Notes: a model not told the origin generated them from the letters alone. A DNA stretch of 64,000 nucleotides from Pseudomonas haemolytica (GCF_009659625.1 NZ_VOIW01000007.1:1-64000); one strand, 5' to 3'; positions 17,772-27,111 are shown, numbered from the stretch's first letter. Numbers and translations are program-made.

Positions 17772-19175
17772 TTACTGCGCTGCGGCTACCGCTTTCGTCT
17801 TACTTACGCGCAGCCGATAGGCCACGTAAATAATCCCCACCCAAACCGGCATCGCATACACCGATTCGCGAATACCCGGGATCGCGAGCATCACGCTGAT
17901 AATCATCAGCATGAACGCCAGGCACAGGTAATTGCTGAACGGGAACCAGAAGGTCTTGAACGACGGCGTCACGCCTTGCTCGCCCATGGCCTTGCGGAAC
18001 TTGATGTGGGTGATGCTGATCAGCGCCCAGTTGATCATCAGCGAAGCAACCACCAGGGCAAACAACAACTCCAGGGCACTTTGCGGCGCGACGTAATTGA
18101 CCACCACGCACAGCATCGTTACCAACGCCGAAATCGCCAACGCCCGCAGCGGTACGCCTTGCTTGTTGAGCTTCATCAGCGCCTTGGGTGCGTCACCTTG
18201 CTCGGCCAGGCCGAACAGCATGCGGCTGTTGCAGTACACGCCGCTGTTGTAAACCGACAACGCCGCGGTCAGCACCACGAAGTTGAGGATGTGGGCGGCG
18301 GTGTCGTTGCCGATCAGCGAGAAGATCTGCACAAACGGGCTGCCGCTGTAGGGGTCGCCCGAGGCGCCGAGGGTTTGCAGCAGTTGATCCCACGGGTACA
18401 GCGACAACAGCACGGTCAGCGCACCGACGTAGAAAATCAGGATGCGGTACACCACTTGGTTGATCGCCTTGGGGATCACCTTGCGTGGCTCGCTGGCCTC
18501 GGCAGCGGTGATGCCGACCAGTTCCAGGCCACCGAACGAGAACATGATGAAGGCCATGGACATCAACAGCCCCATGCCGCCATTGGGGAAGAAACCGCCG
18601 TGGCTCCACAGGTTGCTGACCGAGGCTTGCGGGCCGCCAGTGCCGCTGAACAACAGGTAGCAGCCGAGTACGATCATGCCGACAATCGCTACCACCTTGA
18701 TGATCGCAAACCAGAATTCGGCTTCACCAAAGAACTTCACGTTCAGGGTGTTGATCAGGTTAACCGCGACAAAGAACACCAGCGCGCTGACCCAGGTCGG
18801 AATCTCTGGCCACCAGAACTGGATGTACTTGCCCACGGCCGTCAGTTCGGCCATGCCCACCAAGACGTAGAGTACCCAATAGTTCCAGCCCGCCAAAAAG
18901 CCTGCGTAACCGCCCCAGTATTTGTGCGCGAAGTGGCTGAAGGAGCCGGCTACCGGCTCTTCGACGATCATTTCGCCGAGCTGGCGCATAATCAGGAACG
19001 CGATAAACCCGGCAATCGCATAGCCCAGGATCATCGACGGCCCCGCCGACTTGAGTACCCCGGCCGAGCCGAGGAACAAGCCTGTACCAATCGCCCCTCC
19101 CAAAGCGATCAGCTGAATGTGCCGGTTCTTCAGGCCACGCTTGAGGCCCACCGGGTTAACCATGTCATCCGCCAT
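17772..19175 (-). CDS. Aromatic amino acid permease (APC superfamily, AroP/PheP type)
   Basis: The 467-residue protein has about 12 membrane helices and opens with the APC signature RGLKNRHIQLIALGGAIGTGLFLGSAGVLKSAGP; the E-x-x-x-x-x-A-G-E-type helix-6 region reads FGGLELVGITAAEASEPRK. It sits 71 bases downstream of antC on the same strand and next to kynBA, so tryptophan or a related aromatic amino acid is the likely cargo. An ATG two codons upstream abuts the GAAGGGA ribosome binding site; the one at 19175 has correct spacing. Confidence 0.88.
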   Translation of the reverse strand: MADDMVNPVGLKRGLKNRHIQLIALGGAIGTGLFLGSAGVLKSAGPSMILGYAIAGFIAFLIMRQLGEMIVEEPVAGSFSHFAHKYWGGYAGFLAGWNYWVLYVLVGMAELTAVGKYIQFWWPEIPTWVSALVFFVAVNLINTLNVKFFGEAEFWFAIIKVVAIVGMIVLGCYLLFSGTGGPQASVSNLWSHGGFFPNGGMGLLMSMAFIMFSFGGLELVGITAAEASEPRKVIPKAINQVVYRILIFYVGALTVLLSLYPWDQLLQTLGASGDPYSGSPFVQIFSLIGNDTAAHILNFVVLTAALSVYNSGVYCNSRMLFGLAEQGDAPKALMKLNKQGVPLRALAISALVTMLCVVVNYVAPQSALELLFALVVASLMINWALISITHIKFRKAMGEQGVTPSFKTFWFPFSNYLCLAFMLMIISVMLAIPGIRESVYAMPVWVGIIYVAYRLRVSKTKAVAAAQ

Positions 19176-19227
19176 TAACATTCCCTTCTACTTGTTTTTC
19201 TCAAGGGTGAGTGCACGCCGCATCGGC

Positions 19228-19246
19228 CCCTCAGAAGTGCTGAGGG
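19228..19246 (-). promoter_or_regulatory. Intercistronic hairpin between antC and the permease gene
   Basis: CCCTCAG pairs with CTGAGGG around five bases, directly behind the antC stop. No T tract follows in the minus direction, so it is better read as an mRNA-stabilising or attenuating hairpin than as a full terminator. Confidence 0.5.
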
Positions 19247-20254
19247 TCAGATATTACTCTGCGTAAACTTTTCGTAATACAGCTGAACGCCATCAAGTGC
19301 CTGATCCGCCAGCCATTGTTGAATGGATTCGACCATTGGAGGGGGGCCGCACACGTACATATCCGCCGATCTATCCCGCAATTCGGCCAGGTCGAAATGT
19401 TCGGTGAGGTAGCCACGTTTGCCGGGCCAGTCCTCGGAGGGTGCGCTGAGCACTTCGGTATAGCGAAAGTCCGGGATTTTCGCGGCATAGGCCTGGATAC
19501 GCGCCGCTTCGCACAAGTCCTCGGCGCCGCGCACGCCGTAGTACAGGTGCACGGGTTGTACGCAGCCGCTGGCTGCCAGTTCATCGAGCATGCCCAGCAA
19601 TGCCGACAACCCGGTGCCGCCCGCCACCAGCACCAGCGGCTGGGTGACGTGGCGCAGATAGAACGCGCCCAATGGCGCCTCAAGCAGCATTTCATCACCC
19701 ACCTGGCAGCGTTCCCGCAGGTAGTTGCTCATCACTCCATCAGGCAGCAGGCGCACCAGGAACTGCAATTGATTGCCCGGGCGATTGGCGAAGGAGTAAG
19801 AGCGCCAACTGTCGGTGCCGGGCACCGAGACGCGAGCGTACTGGCCGGGCAGAAAATCCAGTGGCTGGTCCAGTTGCACCTGCACGATCGCCGTACTGGT
19901 GGACACCTGCTGCACGTCGCTCACCGTACCGCGTACCTGCACCGGCCCGGGCGCATTGCACAGGCTTGAATCGAAGTCGAAGTAGAAGGTGGCGTCGGAC
20001 TGCACTCGAGTCTGGCAACTGAGCATCTTGCGTTGTTGCAGGTCGAGGCTGGAGAGGGCCTCGTCGTCTACATAGTCCTGGGTGTAATCCCCCGATTCGC
20101 AGCGGCCCTGGCAGGTACCGCATACGCCTTCGCGGCAATCCAGCGGGATCTTGATGCCGTTGCGCAGGGCCGCATCCAACAGGATTTCATTGGCGCCGAC
20201 CGGAAAGAACAGGGTTTTGCCATCGGCAAAACTGAAGGCTACTTTGTGATTCAT
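19247..20254 (-). CDS. antC: Anthranilate 1,2-dioxygenase reductase component
   Basis: The 335-residue product delivers electrons from NADH to the AntAB oxygenase. It has an N-terminal plant-type ferredoxin domain (CREGVCGTCQGRCESGDY, Cys ligands of a 2Fe-2S cluster), an FAD domain with RSYSFAN, and an NAD domain with VAGGTGLSALLGML. The layout is that of BenC/AntC/XylZ. The ATG has GGAGC 8 bases upstream. It is the third gene of antA-antB-antC. Confidence 0.93.
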   Translation of the reverse strand: MNHKVAFSFADGKTLFFPVGANEILLDAALRNGIKIPLDCREGVCGTCQGRCESGDYTQDYVDDEALSSLDLQQRKMLSCQTRVQSDATFYFDFDSSLCNAPGPVQVRGTVSDVQQVSTSTAIVQVQLDQPLDFLPGQYARVSVPGTDSWRSYSFANRPGNQLQFLVRLLPDGVMSNYLRERCQVGDEMLLEAPLGAFYLRHVTQPLVLVAGGTGLSALLGMLDELAASGCVQPVHLYYGVRGAEDLCEAARIQAYAAKIPDFRYTEVLSAPSEDWPGKRGYLTEHFDLAELRDRSADMYVCGPPPMVESIQQWLADQALDGVQLYYEKFTQSNI

Positions 20255-20272
20255 CTAGAAAGCTCCGGTGCT

Positions 20273-20764
20273 TCAGAGGTGATAGAAATCCAGCACCGAG
20301 TTGATCGTGTCGTTGAGCAGTAACGCGTGCTTGCGGGTGATCAACCAACTGTCGCCCTCGGGTTTGAGGCGATAGGTCGCGTGCCCGTAAAACTGCTCCG
20401 AGGTCGCCAGGCGATAGAACAGCGTGTGCCAGTTCAAGCGCACTTCCAGCGTGCCGTCGGCTTGCTCGGCAATGCGTACGTTATTGATCAAGTGCAAGGT
20501 GCGCGGCATTGGCGTCGCCGAGGCGGCCTTGCCGGTGCGCAGGCGGAACACTCGGTCTTCCAGGCCCGAACGGTTGGCGTAGTAGATCAACGACATCTCG
20601 CGCTTGGGGTCGCGGGTGTAGACGTGTTCCGAGTCCCATTGCGGCAGGTGGAACTCACTCTGCGGGTCGAACAACTGCACGTAGGCGTCCCAGTCCTGGG
20701 CATCGCACAATTGGGACTTGCGGTAGAAGAACTGCTCGATCTGGTACTGCAATTGCGCATTCAT
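20273..20764 (-). CDS. antB: Anthranilate 1,2-dioxygenase small (beta) subunit
   Basis: The 163-residue product belongs to the ring-hydroxylating dioxygenase beta-subunit family (N-terminus QIEQFFYRKSQLCDAQDWDAYVQLFD; cone-fold segments such as EVRLNWHTLFYRLATSEQFYGHATYRL). Beta subunits are structural in the alpha-3-beta-3 oxygenase. Its ATG overlaps the antA stop (TGATG), indicating coupled translation at equal ratio. Confidence 0.94.
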   Translation of the reverse strand: MNAQLQYQIEQFFYRKSQLCDAQDWDAYVQLFDPQSEFHLPQWDSEHVYTRDPKREMSLIYYANRSGLEDRVFRLRTGKAASATPMPRTLHLINNVRIAEQADGTLEVRLNWHTLFYRLATSEQFYGHATYRLKPEGDSWLITRKHALLLNDTINSVLDFYHL

Positions 20765-22155
20765 CACTTCACCTCCCGCAGGGTCAGCGCTCGCTGGTCC
20801 AGGCCCTTGAGCAGGAACTGCTGCCAGTTGCGATGCTGGTTGACGTACAAGCCTTCGTGGGTGAATTCGGTGCCGGTCATTGCCGGTTGGATGCCGATGG
20901 CCTCGCTGTTGGGCGTGGGGCCGGTTTCCCACCGGTGGCTGCCTCGTGAGATATCGCTCCAGCGTTCAAGCCTCCCCTGGAAACCGCGCTGGGCTTCGCG
21001 GAATTCCACCAGGTCATCCGGCGTGCCCATGCCCGAAACATTGAAGAAATCTTCGAACTGACGAATGCGGTTTTCGCGATCCGCGTCAGACTCACCCTTC
21101 ACGCCCAGGCACTGGCTGATGATCTCGGTCTTGTTCCAGGCCACCGGGCGGATGATGCGCAGCTGTGAGCTGATCTGGTCGAGGAAGAACAGGCTGGGGT
21201 AAATGTTGAGGTTGCGCAGGCGGTGCATCATCCACTCGGCCTTTTGCTGGCCGTGCTCTTCCACCAGGCGCGGCATGATGGTGGCGTAGCCGGAGCGCAC
21301 GCTGGGGTTGGGCATGTCGCTGAACAGCACGCTGTGGCCATTGTTGAAAGCAAACCAGCCGTCGTCGGTATTTGCGTCACCGGCGCCAAGCTTGCTGTAG
21401 TCCAGCGTCGTGCTTGCGCCCGTGCCGTTCTCGGTATTCACCTGCTGGCGATGCTGCACGGTGGCCACGTAGTTGTAGTGCACGGTGCTGACGTGATAAC
21501 CGTCCAGGCCGTTTTCGTTCTGCAGTTTCCAGTTGCCGTCGTAGGTGTAGGCCGACTTGCCCGGCAGCACCTCCAACTCCCCAGTGGCGGATTGCGCCAC
21601 CATCATGTCGAAGAACACTTTGGCATCGCCGAGGAAGTCTTCCAGGCTGTCCGTGCCCTGCACGTCCAGGCTGATAAACACAAAGCCCTTGTAGCTTTCG
21701 ATGCGGGCCTTTTTCAGGCCGCGGGTGGCTTTATCGAAACCCTCTGGATATTCCCCCGGTGCCTTGACCTTCACCAGCCGGCCGTCGCTCTTGTAGCACC
21801 AGGCGTGGAACGGGCAGGTGAAGGTGGACTGGTTGCCCTTGCCCACGCGGGTGAGGGTGGTGCCGCGATGTTGGCAGGCATTGATCAACGCGTTGAGTTG
21901 GCCCTCGCCATCGCGGGTGATGATCATCGGCTGGCGCCCGGCGCGCATCGTCACGAAGTCGTGGTTGTTCGCCAGTTCGCTTTCGTGGCAGGCGTAGATC
22001 CAGTTTTTCTCGAAGATCAGTTCCATCTCCAGGTCGAACAACTCGGGCTCGGTGAACATGTCACGGGCGATGCGAAACACCGCATCGGTCGGGCGAAAAT
22101 CCAGGCAGCTTTCGATAAAGCTTTTCCACTGCTCGACGCTTCTTGCACCACTCAT
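20764..22155 (-). CDS. antA: Anthranilate 1,2-dioxygenase large (alpha) subunit
   Basis: The 463-residue catalytic subunit converts anthranilate to catechol with loss of ammonia and CO2. The Rieske 2Fe-2S ligands are Cys94, His96, Cys114 and His117 (CQHRGTTL...CPFH), and the mononuclear iron triad begins with GLDGYHVSTVH (Asp218 bridge, His221, His226). I prefer AntA over BenA because AntR is divergent and kynurenine genes are adjacent. Start at the ATG 22155, which has AAAGG at good distance; a GTG three codons upstream is possible. Confidence 0.92.
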   Translation of the reverse strand: MSGARSVEQWKSFIESCLDFRPTDAVFRIARDMFTEPELFDLEMELIFEKNWIYACHESELANNHDFVTMRAGRQPMIITRDGEGQLNALINACQHRGTTLTRVGKGNQSTFTCPFHAWCYKSDGRLVKVKAPGEYPEGFDKATRGLKKARIESYKGFVFISLDVQGTDSLEDFLGDAKVFFDMMVAQSATGELEVLPGKSAYTYDGNWKLQNENGLDGYHVSTVHYNYVATVQHRQQVNTENGTGASTTLDYSKLGAGDANTDDGWFAFNNGHSVLFSDMPNPSVRSGYATIMPRLVEEHGQQKAEWMMHRLRNLNIYPSLFFLDQISSQLRIIRPVAWNKTEIISQCLGVKGESDADRENRIRQFEDFFNVSGMGTPDDLVEFREAQRGFQGRLERWSDISRGSHRWETGPTPNSEAIGIQPAMTGTEFTHEGLYVNQHRNWQQFLLKGLDQRALTLREVK

Positions 22156-22465
22156 GGGAGGCACCTTTGATCATGGCTAAACGGTGAACCATTAAGAGGC
22201 TGCGACGAGGTGCTGGGCTATCCGCTTAATGGGGGAAGCTGGGCCGCAAAGTTGGGCAGCAAATACCCACGCCGGTGCGCGCAGGTGACGGCATGCGCTA
22301 CTGTGATTGCAGGTGAAGGTCGTAACAGCCTGGGGTTTATCCACATAGTCGGCCTTTGCTATCCACTCAGTGGCAACCGCGCTGGCGTGGCTTGGAACTT
22401 GCTGTCGATGTTCAACGACGCGCCGCCAGAGCGCGCAAACGCCTAACCGCCGTGGGTGCAGCCTG
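22156..22465. promoter_or_regulatory. Divergent antA/antR promoter region
   Basis: This 310-bp region separates the antABC operon (minus) from antR (plus). The reading frames in it are weak and have no family resemblance. AraC-type AntR should bind here near the antA -35 region, with anthranilate as co-inducer. I did not find an obvious repeated half-site pair that I would defend. Confidence 0.6.
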
Positions 22466-23458
22466 ATGAGTAGCCAGACACGCGATATTCATATTCAACG
22501 CTTCGACCTGGAGGGTGCCCGCAGCTGGATGTCCGGCATCTGTGGGCCCCATCGCCTGGCAACGGCGACGCCCGAGCGCCTGCGTTTTCACCACAGTGCC
22601 AATGTGTTCAAGTCCCGCGCCACCACCTTGGGTGTGATCGAATATGGCACCGACGTGACCATCGACATCGAAGACGCCGAGCACTTCAGCAGCTACAGCC
22701 TGAGCCTGCCGCTGGTGGGCGAGCAGGAGCTGAGCAAGAACGGTGAGCGCCTCAGTTCCAACCGCGACCTTGGCGTAATCATTTCGCCCAATGAACATCA
22801 GGTGCTGGCGATTTCCGGAGACTGCCGCAAGTTGCAGGTGGTGATTACCCGCGCGGCGATGAGCGAGTCGCTGGAAGGTTTGCTGCAACGGCCCATCGAC
22901 GCGCCGCTGCGCTTTGAATCGGTGATGGACGCGGTGGACGGCGCCCCGGCCGCGTGGTGGCGCATGGCGCGTTATTTCATCGCCGAGCTGGAATGCAGCA
23001 GCGAGTTGTACGAACAGGCGGCGTTTACCCGCGACCTGGAAAGCTCATTGATCAAGGGGCTGATCCTGGCCCAGCCGAATAACTACTCCGAAGAACTGCG
23101 TGACGTGCTGGGGGTAAAACTGCCGCATTACCTGATCCGTGCGCGGCAATACATCCATGACAACGCGCGTGAGGCGGTGCACCTGGAAGACCTGGAAGTG
23201 GCAGCAGGGGTGTCGCGGTTCAAGCTGTTCGATGCGTTTCGCAAGTACTTCGCGCTGTCGCCCATGGCTTATCTGAAGAAGCATCGGTTGGGGGCTGTGC
23301 GCCAGGAGATTCTTGAACATGGCACGGTCCGTACCATCTCTGAAATCGCCCTGGGTTGGGGGTTTACTCATTTGGGCAGGTTTTCGGCGGAGTACCGCAA
23401 GCTGTTCGATGAATCTCCCAGCCAGACGTTGCAGCGCAAGCGCCTGCGCAGTACTTGA
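22466..23458 (+). CDS. antR: AntR, AraC/XylS-family activator of anthranilate degradation
   Basis: The 330-residue product has an N-terminal AraC-binding-like domain (family of OpdE/FeaR/AntR activators) and a C-terminal double helix-turn-helix (about 225-325: VHLEDLEVAAGVSRFKLFDAFRKYF and TISEIALGWGFTHLGRFSAEYRKLF). It diverges from antABC as in P. aeruginosa, where AntR activates antA in response to anthranilate. The frame is open 32 codons further upstream, but MSSQTRDIHIQRFDLEG begins a normal family N-terminus. Confidence 0.9.
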   Translation: MSSQTRDIHIQRFDLEGARSWMSGICGPHRLATATPERLRFHHSANVFKSRATTLGVIEYGTDVTIDIEDAEHFSSYSLSLPLVGEQELSKNGERLSSNRDLGVIISPNEHQVLAISGDCRKLQVVITRAAMSESLEGLLQRPIDAPLRFESVMDAVDGAPAAWWRMARYFIAELECSSELYEQAAFTRDLESSLIKGLILAQPNNYSEELRDVLGVKLPHYLIRARQYIHDNAREAVHLEDLEVAAGVSRFKLFDAFRKYFALSPMAYLKKHRLGAVRQEILEHGTVRTISEIALGWGFTHLGRFSAEYRKLFDESPSQTLQRKRLRST

Positions 23459-23475
23459 ACCTGATGACGATCAAA

Positions 23476-23565
23476 TGTGGGAGCGGGCTTGCTCGCGAAT
23501 GCGGTGGCTCAGCCGGCACATGTATTGACTGGCACACCGCATTCGCGAGCAAGCCCGCTCCCACA
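23476..23565. repeat. REPIN, GCGGGC family
   Basis: Inverted REP pair with outer ends TGTGGGAGCGGGCTTGCTCG and complement, inner GCGAATGC/GCATTCGC arms, and a variable spacer. It fills the gap between the convergent antR and catR stops. Confidence 0.92.
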
Positions 23566-23590
23566 GGGGATGTGTGGTGATCGGAAGATC

Positions 23591-24466
23591 TCAGATCAAC
23601 TCTTCCACCAGTTGCAGGCAATGACTGAGCCCAGGCGACTGATCATTCACCCGTCGGCTGAGAATGATCGGAGAGGTCGCGGTGGTTTCCACAATCGGCG
23701 TATAGCCAATATCCGCCCGGTGCAACACCTGCACCGATGCCGGCACCAACGTCACGCCCATACCCGCGCCCACCAGGCCGATGGCGGTCTGCAACTCGTT
23801 GGTCCACTGCGCTACCTTCACGCTCAAACCGTGGGCATCGAACAGCGCGATCACATGGTCGGCATAACTGGGGCGCGGGTTGCCCGGGTAGAGCACAAAG
23901 GGCTCGGCGGCCAACTGGGCGAGGGTGGCGGGTGCGCCCAGCAACGGGTGGCCGCTGGGCAGCACGGCCACCAGGCGATCCTCCACCAGCACCCGCTGGA
24001 CGATGGCCGGGTCGTCGATGCGAATCCGCCCGAAACCCACATCGATGCGCCCAGCCTTGAGTGCTTCGACCTGCTGCAGGGTGGTCATCTCCGACAAGCC
24101 CAACTCCAGCTCCAGGGCCTCATGGTTGCGCAGCCGCCGGATCAATTCCGGCAGCACGCCGTACAAGGTCGAGGGCGCAAAGCCGATGCCCAACCAGGTC
24201 TTCTCGCCCAGGCCGATGCGCCGAGTGTTGTCGCAGACCTTGCCCAGTTGCTCGAGCAGCACATTGGCATGCTCATAGAAAAACCGCCCAGCCTCGGTCA
24301 GCCGCAAGGGCCGGCTACGTTCCAGCAGAGTGACCCCAAGCTCATCCTCCAGTTGCTGGATCTGCCGGCTCAAGGGCGGCTGGGCGATGTGCAGGCGTTC
24401 GGCGGCGCGGGTGAAGTTGAGGGTCTCGCCCAGCACCTGGAAATAGCGCAAGTGACGCAGTTCCAT
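23591..24466 (-). CDS. catR: CatR, LysR-family activator of catBCA
   Basis: The 291-residue product has the CatR/BenM/ClcR-type N-terminus (MELRHLRYFQVLGETLNFTRAAERLHIAQPPLSRQIQQLE) and a LysR effector domain that in this group binds cis,cis-muconate. It diverges from catB across 114 bp. AAAGGAG stands 6 bases before the ATG at 24466; the in-frame ATG five codons upstream lies before that ribosome binding site and inside the operator. Confidence 0.93.
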   Translation of the reverse strand: MELRHLRYFQVLGETLNFTRAAERLHIAQPPLSRQIQQLEDELGVTLLERSRPLRLTEAGRFFYEHANVLLEQLGKVCDNTRRIGLGEKTWLGIGFAPSTLYGVLPELIRRLRNHEALELELGLSEMTTLQQVEALKAGRIDVGFGRIRIDDPAIVQRVLVEDRLVAVLPSGHPLLGAPATLAQLAAEPFVLYPGNPRPSYADHVIALFDAHGLSVKVAQWTNELQTAIGLVGAGMGVTLVPASVQVLHRADIGYTPIVETTATSPIILSRRVNDQSPGLSHCLQLVEELI

Positions 24467-24479
24467 GTCGGCTCCTTTC

Positions 24480-24494
24480 ATACTTTAAAGGTAT
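24480..24494. promoter_or_regulatory. Candidate CatR recognition site
   Basis: ATACTTTAAAGGTAT is an almost perfect 15-bp palindrome with the LysR core T-N11-A, 13 bases upstream of catR and 87 bases upstream of catB. CatR recognition sites of P. putida lie about 60 bases before the catB transcript start, which would fit a start near 24547. Confidence 0.65.
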
Positions 24495-24580
24495 TGATTG
24501 AGACCCATTCTATATTGGAACCTCGCAAAGATACGGCACAGAATCGGCCAAAACCTATAAAGAACCCAACGGGTATTGCC

Positions 24581-25708
24581 ATGCCGATCTGCGCCATCGA
24601 GTCGATCGAAACCCTCATCGTCGACCTCCCCACCATTCGCCCGCATAAGCTGGCGATGCACACTATGCAAAACCAGACCCTGGTGATCATCCGCCTGCGT
24701 TGCGCTGACGGCATCGAGGGCATTGGTGAAGCCACCACCATCGGTGGCCTGAGCTACGGCAATGAAAGCCCCGACAGCATCAAGATCAACATCGACCGCC
24801 ATTTCGCGCCGCTGTTGATCGGCCAGGACGCGAGCAATATCAACGCCGCCATGTTGCGCCTGGAGCGCAGCATTCGCGGCAACACCTTTGCCAAGTCCGG
24901 CATCGAAAGCGCTTTGCTTGACGCCCTCGGTAAACGCCTGGGCCTGCCGGTCAGCGAACTGCTCGGCGGGCGTGTACGCGATGCGCTGCCAGTGGCCTGG
25001 ACCCTGGCCAGCGGCAACACCGAACAGGACATCAGCGAGGCCGAGAAGATGCTCGACCTGCGCCGTCACCGCATCTTCAAGTTGAAGATCGGCGCCGGCG
25101 AAGTCAGCCGCGACCTGGCCCATGTGATCGCAATCAAGAAAGCTCTGGGCGAGCGCGCCAGCGTGCGCGTCGACGTCAACCAGGCCTGGGATGAAGCCGT
25201 GGCGCTGCGGGCATGCCAGGTGCTGGGTGATAACGGCATCGACTTGATCGAGCAACCGATCTCACGCAATAACCGTGGCGGCATGGCCCGGCTGAACCTG
25301 TCGAGCCCGGTGCCGATCATGGCCGATGAGTCCATCGAGTGTGTCGAGGACGCCTTCAACCTGGCCCGCGAAGGTGCGGCCACGGTGTTCGCCCTAAAGA
25401 TCGCCAAGAACGGCGGCCCGCGTGCGGTCTTGCGCACGGCAGCGATCGCCGAAGCGGCCGGTATCGGCCTGTACGGCGGCACTATGCTCGAAGGTGGTAT
25501 CGGCACCCTGGCCTCGGCCCATGCGTTTCTCACGCTGAACAAACTGGCGTGGGACACCGAGCTGTTCGGGCCGTTGCTGCTCACCGAAGACATTCTCACC
25601 GAGCAACCGGTGTATCGCGATTTCCAGCTGCATGTTTCCACTGCGCCGGGCCTGGGCCTGACGCTCGATGAAGAGCGCCTGGCGTTCTTCCGTCGTGACA
25701 AACGCTAA
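24581..25708 (+). CDS. catB: Muconate cycloisomerase I
   Basis: The 375-residue enolase-superfamily enzyme converts cis,cis-muconate to muconolactone. With the start at 24581 the catalytic residues fall on the P. putida numbering: Lys167 and Lys169 (FKLKIGAG), metal ligands Asp198 (VDVNQAWD), Glu224 (LIEQPIS) and Asp249 (MADES). The frame is open far upstream, through the complement of catR, but only this start gives a family N-terminus. The ribosome binding site is weak, so strong expression probably depends on CatR. Confidence 0.95.
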   Translation: MPICAIESIETLIVDLPTIRPHKLAMHTMQNQTLVIIRLRCADGIEGIGEATTIGGLSYGNESPDSIKINIDRHFAPLLIGQDASNINAAMLRLERSIRGNTFAKSGIESALLDALGKRLGLPVSELLGGRVRDALPVAWTLASGNTEQDISEAEKMLDLRRHRIFKLKIGAGEVSRDLAHVIAIKKALGERASVRVDVNQAWDEAVALRACQVLGDNGIDLIEQPISRNNRGGMARLNLSSPVPIMADESIECVEDAFNLAREGAATVFALKIAKNGGPRAVLRTAAIAEAAGIGLYGGTMLEGGIGTLASAHAFLTLNKLAWDTELFGPLLLTEDILTEQPVYRDFQLHVSTAPGLGLTLDEERLAFFRRDKR

Positions 25709-25720
25709 GAGGCACTTGCC

Positions 25721-26011
25721 ATGTTGTTCCACGTAAAAATGACCGTGAACCTGCCCGTCGACATGCACCCCGAGCGCGCCGCCAGCCTCAAGGCCGAAGA
25801 GAAAGCCCTGGCCCAGCGCCTGCAACAAGAGGGAAAATGGCGCCACCTGTGGCGCATCGCCGGGCACTACGCCAACTACAGCGTATTCGATGTCGACAGC
25901 GTGCAAGACCTGCATGACCTGCTGATGCAACTGCCGCTGTTTCCCTACATGGCTATTGAAGTGAATGCCCTGTGCCGACACCCGTCGTCGATCCATGCAG
26001 ACGACCGCTGA
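25721..26011 (+). CDS. catC: Muconolactone delta-isomerase
   Basis: The 96-residue product (MLFHVKMTVNLPVDM...) is the full family length. It isomerises muconolactone to 3-oxoadipate enol-lactone and forms a decamer of ferredoxin-like subunits. It follows catB by 12 bases with AGAGG upstream. Confidence 0.96.
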   Translation: MLFHVKMTVNLPVDMHPERAASLKAEEKALAQRLQQEGKWRHLWRIAGHYANYSVFDVDSVQDLHDLLMQLPLFPYMAIEVNALCRHPSSIHADDR

Positions 26012-26050
26012 GCCCCTTTTTAAAGCTAATAACAAGATGAGGAGTGCACC

Positions 26051-26980
26051 ATGACCATCCACCTGTCCCAGACTGCCCATGCCCAACAGTTTCTCGAAGA
26101 AGCCAGCGGCAACCTCAATGATGCCGGCAACCCGCGCACCAAGGCGCTGATGTATCGGATCCTGCGTGACACCGTGAACATCATCGAAGACCTGGAAGTG
26201 ACCCCGCAAGAGTTCTGGAAGGCGGTCAACTACCTCAATGAGTTGGGTAAAAATCAGGAGGCCGGCCTGCTCGCCGCGGGGTTGGGCCTGGAGCATTACC
26301 TGGACCTGCTGATGGACGCCGCCGATGAGCAAGCCGGCAAGTCCGGCGGCACACCGCGCACCATCGAAGGCCCGTTGTACGTTGCCGGTGCGCCACTGTC
26401 CAAGTACGAAGCGCGGCTGGATGATGGCAAGGACGACGCGGTGCCGTTGTTCATGCGCGGGCAAGTGCGCGATACCGAGGGCAAGCCGCTGGCGGGGGCG
26501 ATTGTCGATGTGTGGCAGGCCAATACGAGCGGTACCTATTCGTGGTTCGACCCGACCCAGTCGGCATTCAACCTGCGCCGACGCATCGAGACCGACGCCC
26601 AGGGCAACTACCGTTTTCGCAGCATCGTGCCTTCGGGTTACGGCTGCCCGCCAACCGGGCCGACGCAACAGTTGCTCGACCAACTGGGGCGCCATGGGCA
26701 GCGGCCGGCGCATATCCACTTCTTCATCTCCGCGCCCGGGCACCGGCACCTGACCACGCAGATCAACCTGTCGGATGACCCGTACCTGCATGATGACTTT
26801 GCCTATGCCACGCGGGATGAGCTGATTGCCGAGATTTGCTTCAGTGACGATCCGCAGTTGGCGCGGGAGTTTGGTGTGGAGGGGCGGTTTGCGCAGATTG
26901 ATTTTGATTTTGAGTTGCAGGTGGCTGATGCACCGGTGGAGCAAAAACGCATGCAACGAGTCCGCGCCCTCGAAGACTGA
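26051..26980 (+). CDS. catA: Catechol 1,2-dioxygenase
   Basis: The 309-residue intradiol dioxygenase cleaves catechol to cis,cis-muconate using Fe(III). The four iron ligands are Tyr163 (GTYSWFD), Tyr197 (SGYGCPPTG), His221 and His223 (RPAHIHFF). An N-terminal helical dimerisation domain (1-100) precedes the catalytic beta-sandwich. GAGGAG stands 7 bases before the ATG. It closes the catB-catC-catA operon. Confidence 0.96.
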   Translation: MTIHLSQTAHAQQFLEEASGNLNDAGNPRTKALMYRILRDTVNIIEDLEVTPQEFWKAVNYLNELGKNQEAGLLAAGLGLEHYLDLLMDAADEQAGKSGGTPRTIEGPLYVAGAPLSKYEARLDDGKDDAVPLFMRGQVRDTEGKPLAGAIVDVWQANTSGTYSWFDPTQSAFNLRRRIETDAQGNYRFRSIVPSGYGCPPTGPTQQLLDQLGRHGQRPAHIHFFISAPGHRHLTTQINLSDDPYLHDDFAYATRDELIAEICFSDDPQLAREFGVEGRFAQIDFDFELQVADAPVEQKRMQRVRALED

Positions 26981-26989
26981 ATGCGGACA

Positions 26990-27084
26990 AAATGTGGGAG
27001 GGGGCTTGCTCCCGATAGCAGAGTGTCAGTCACCTATTTACTCACTGACCCACCGCTATCGGGAGCAAGCCCCCTCCCACATTT
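26990..27084. repeat. REPIN, GGGGGC family
   Basis: Inverted REP pair with outer arms AAATGTGGGAGGGGGCTTGC and complement. The inner GATAGC/GCTATC arms are perfect. It lies between the convergent catA and kynR stops. Confidence 0.92.
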
Positions 27085-27111
27085 AGTTCACATTGATCTG
27101 CAGTGATGGTG

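Noticed and set aside
17766..19178. 470-codon plus-strand frame opposite the aromatic permease
   Set aside because: Highly charged composition rich in H, Q, R and D, the complement of a membrane protein; the permease on the other strand is certain.
22210..22446. 78-codon frame between antA and antR
   Set aside because: No good ribosome binding site or conserved motif, and it lies in the expected regulatory region.
23477..24580. Long N-terminal extension of catB
   Set aside because: The extra 368 codons are the complement of catR and a REPIN. The catalytic residues of CatB match P. putida numbering only with the start at 24581.
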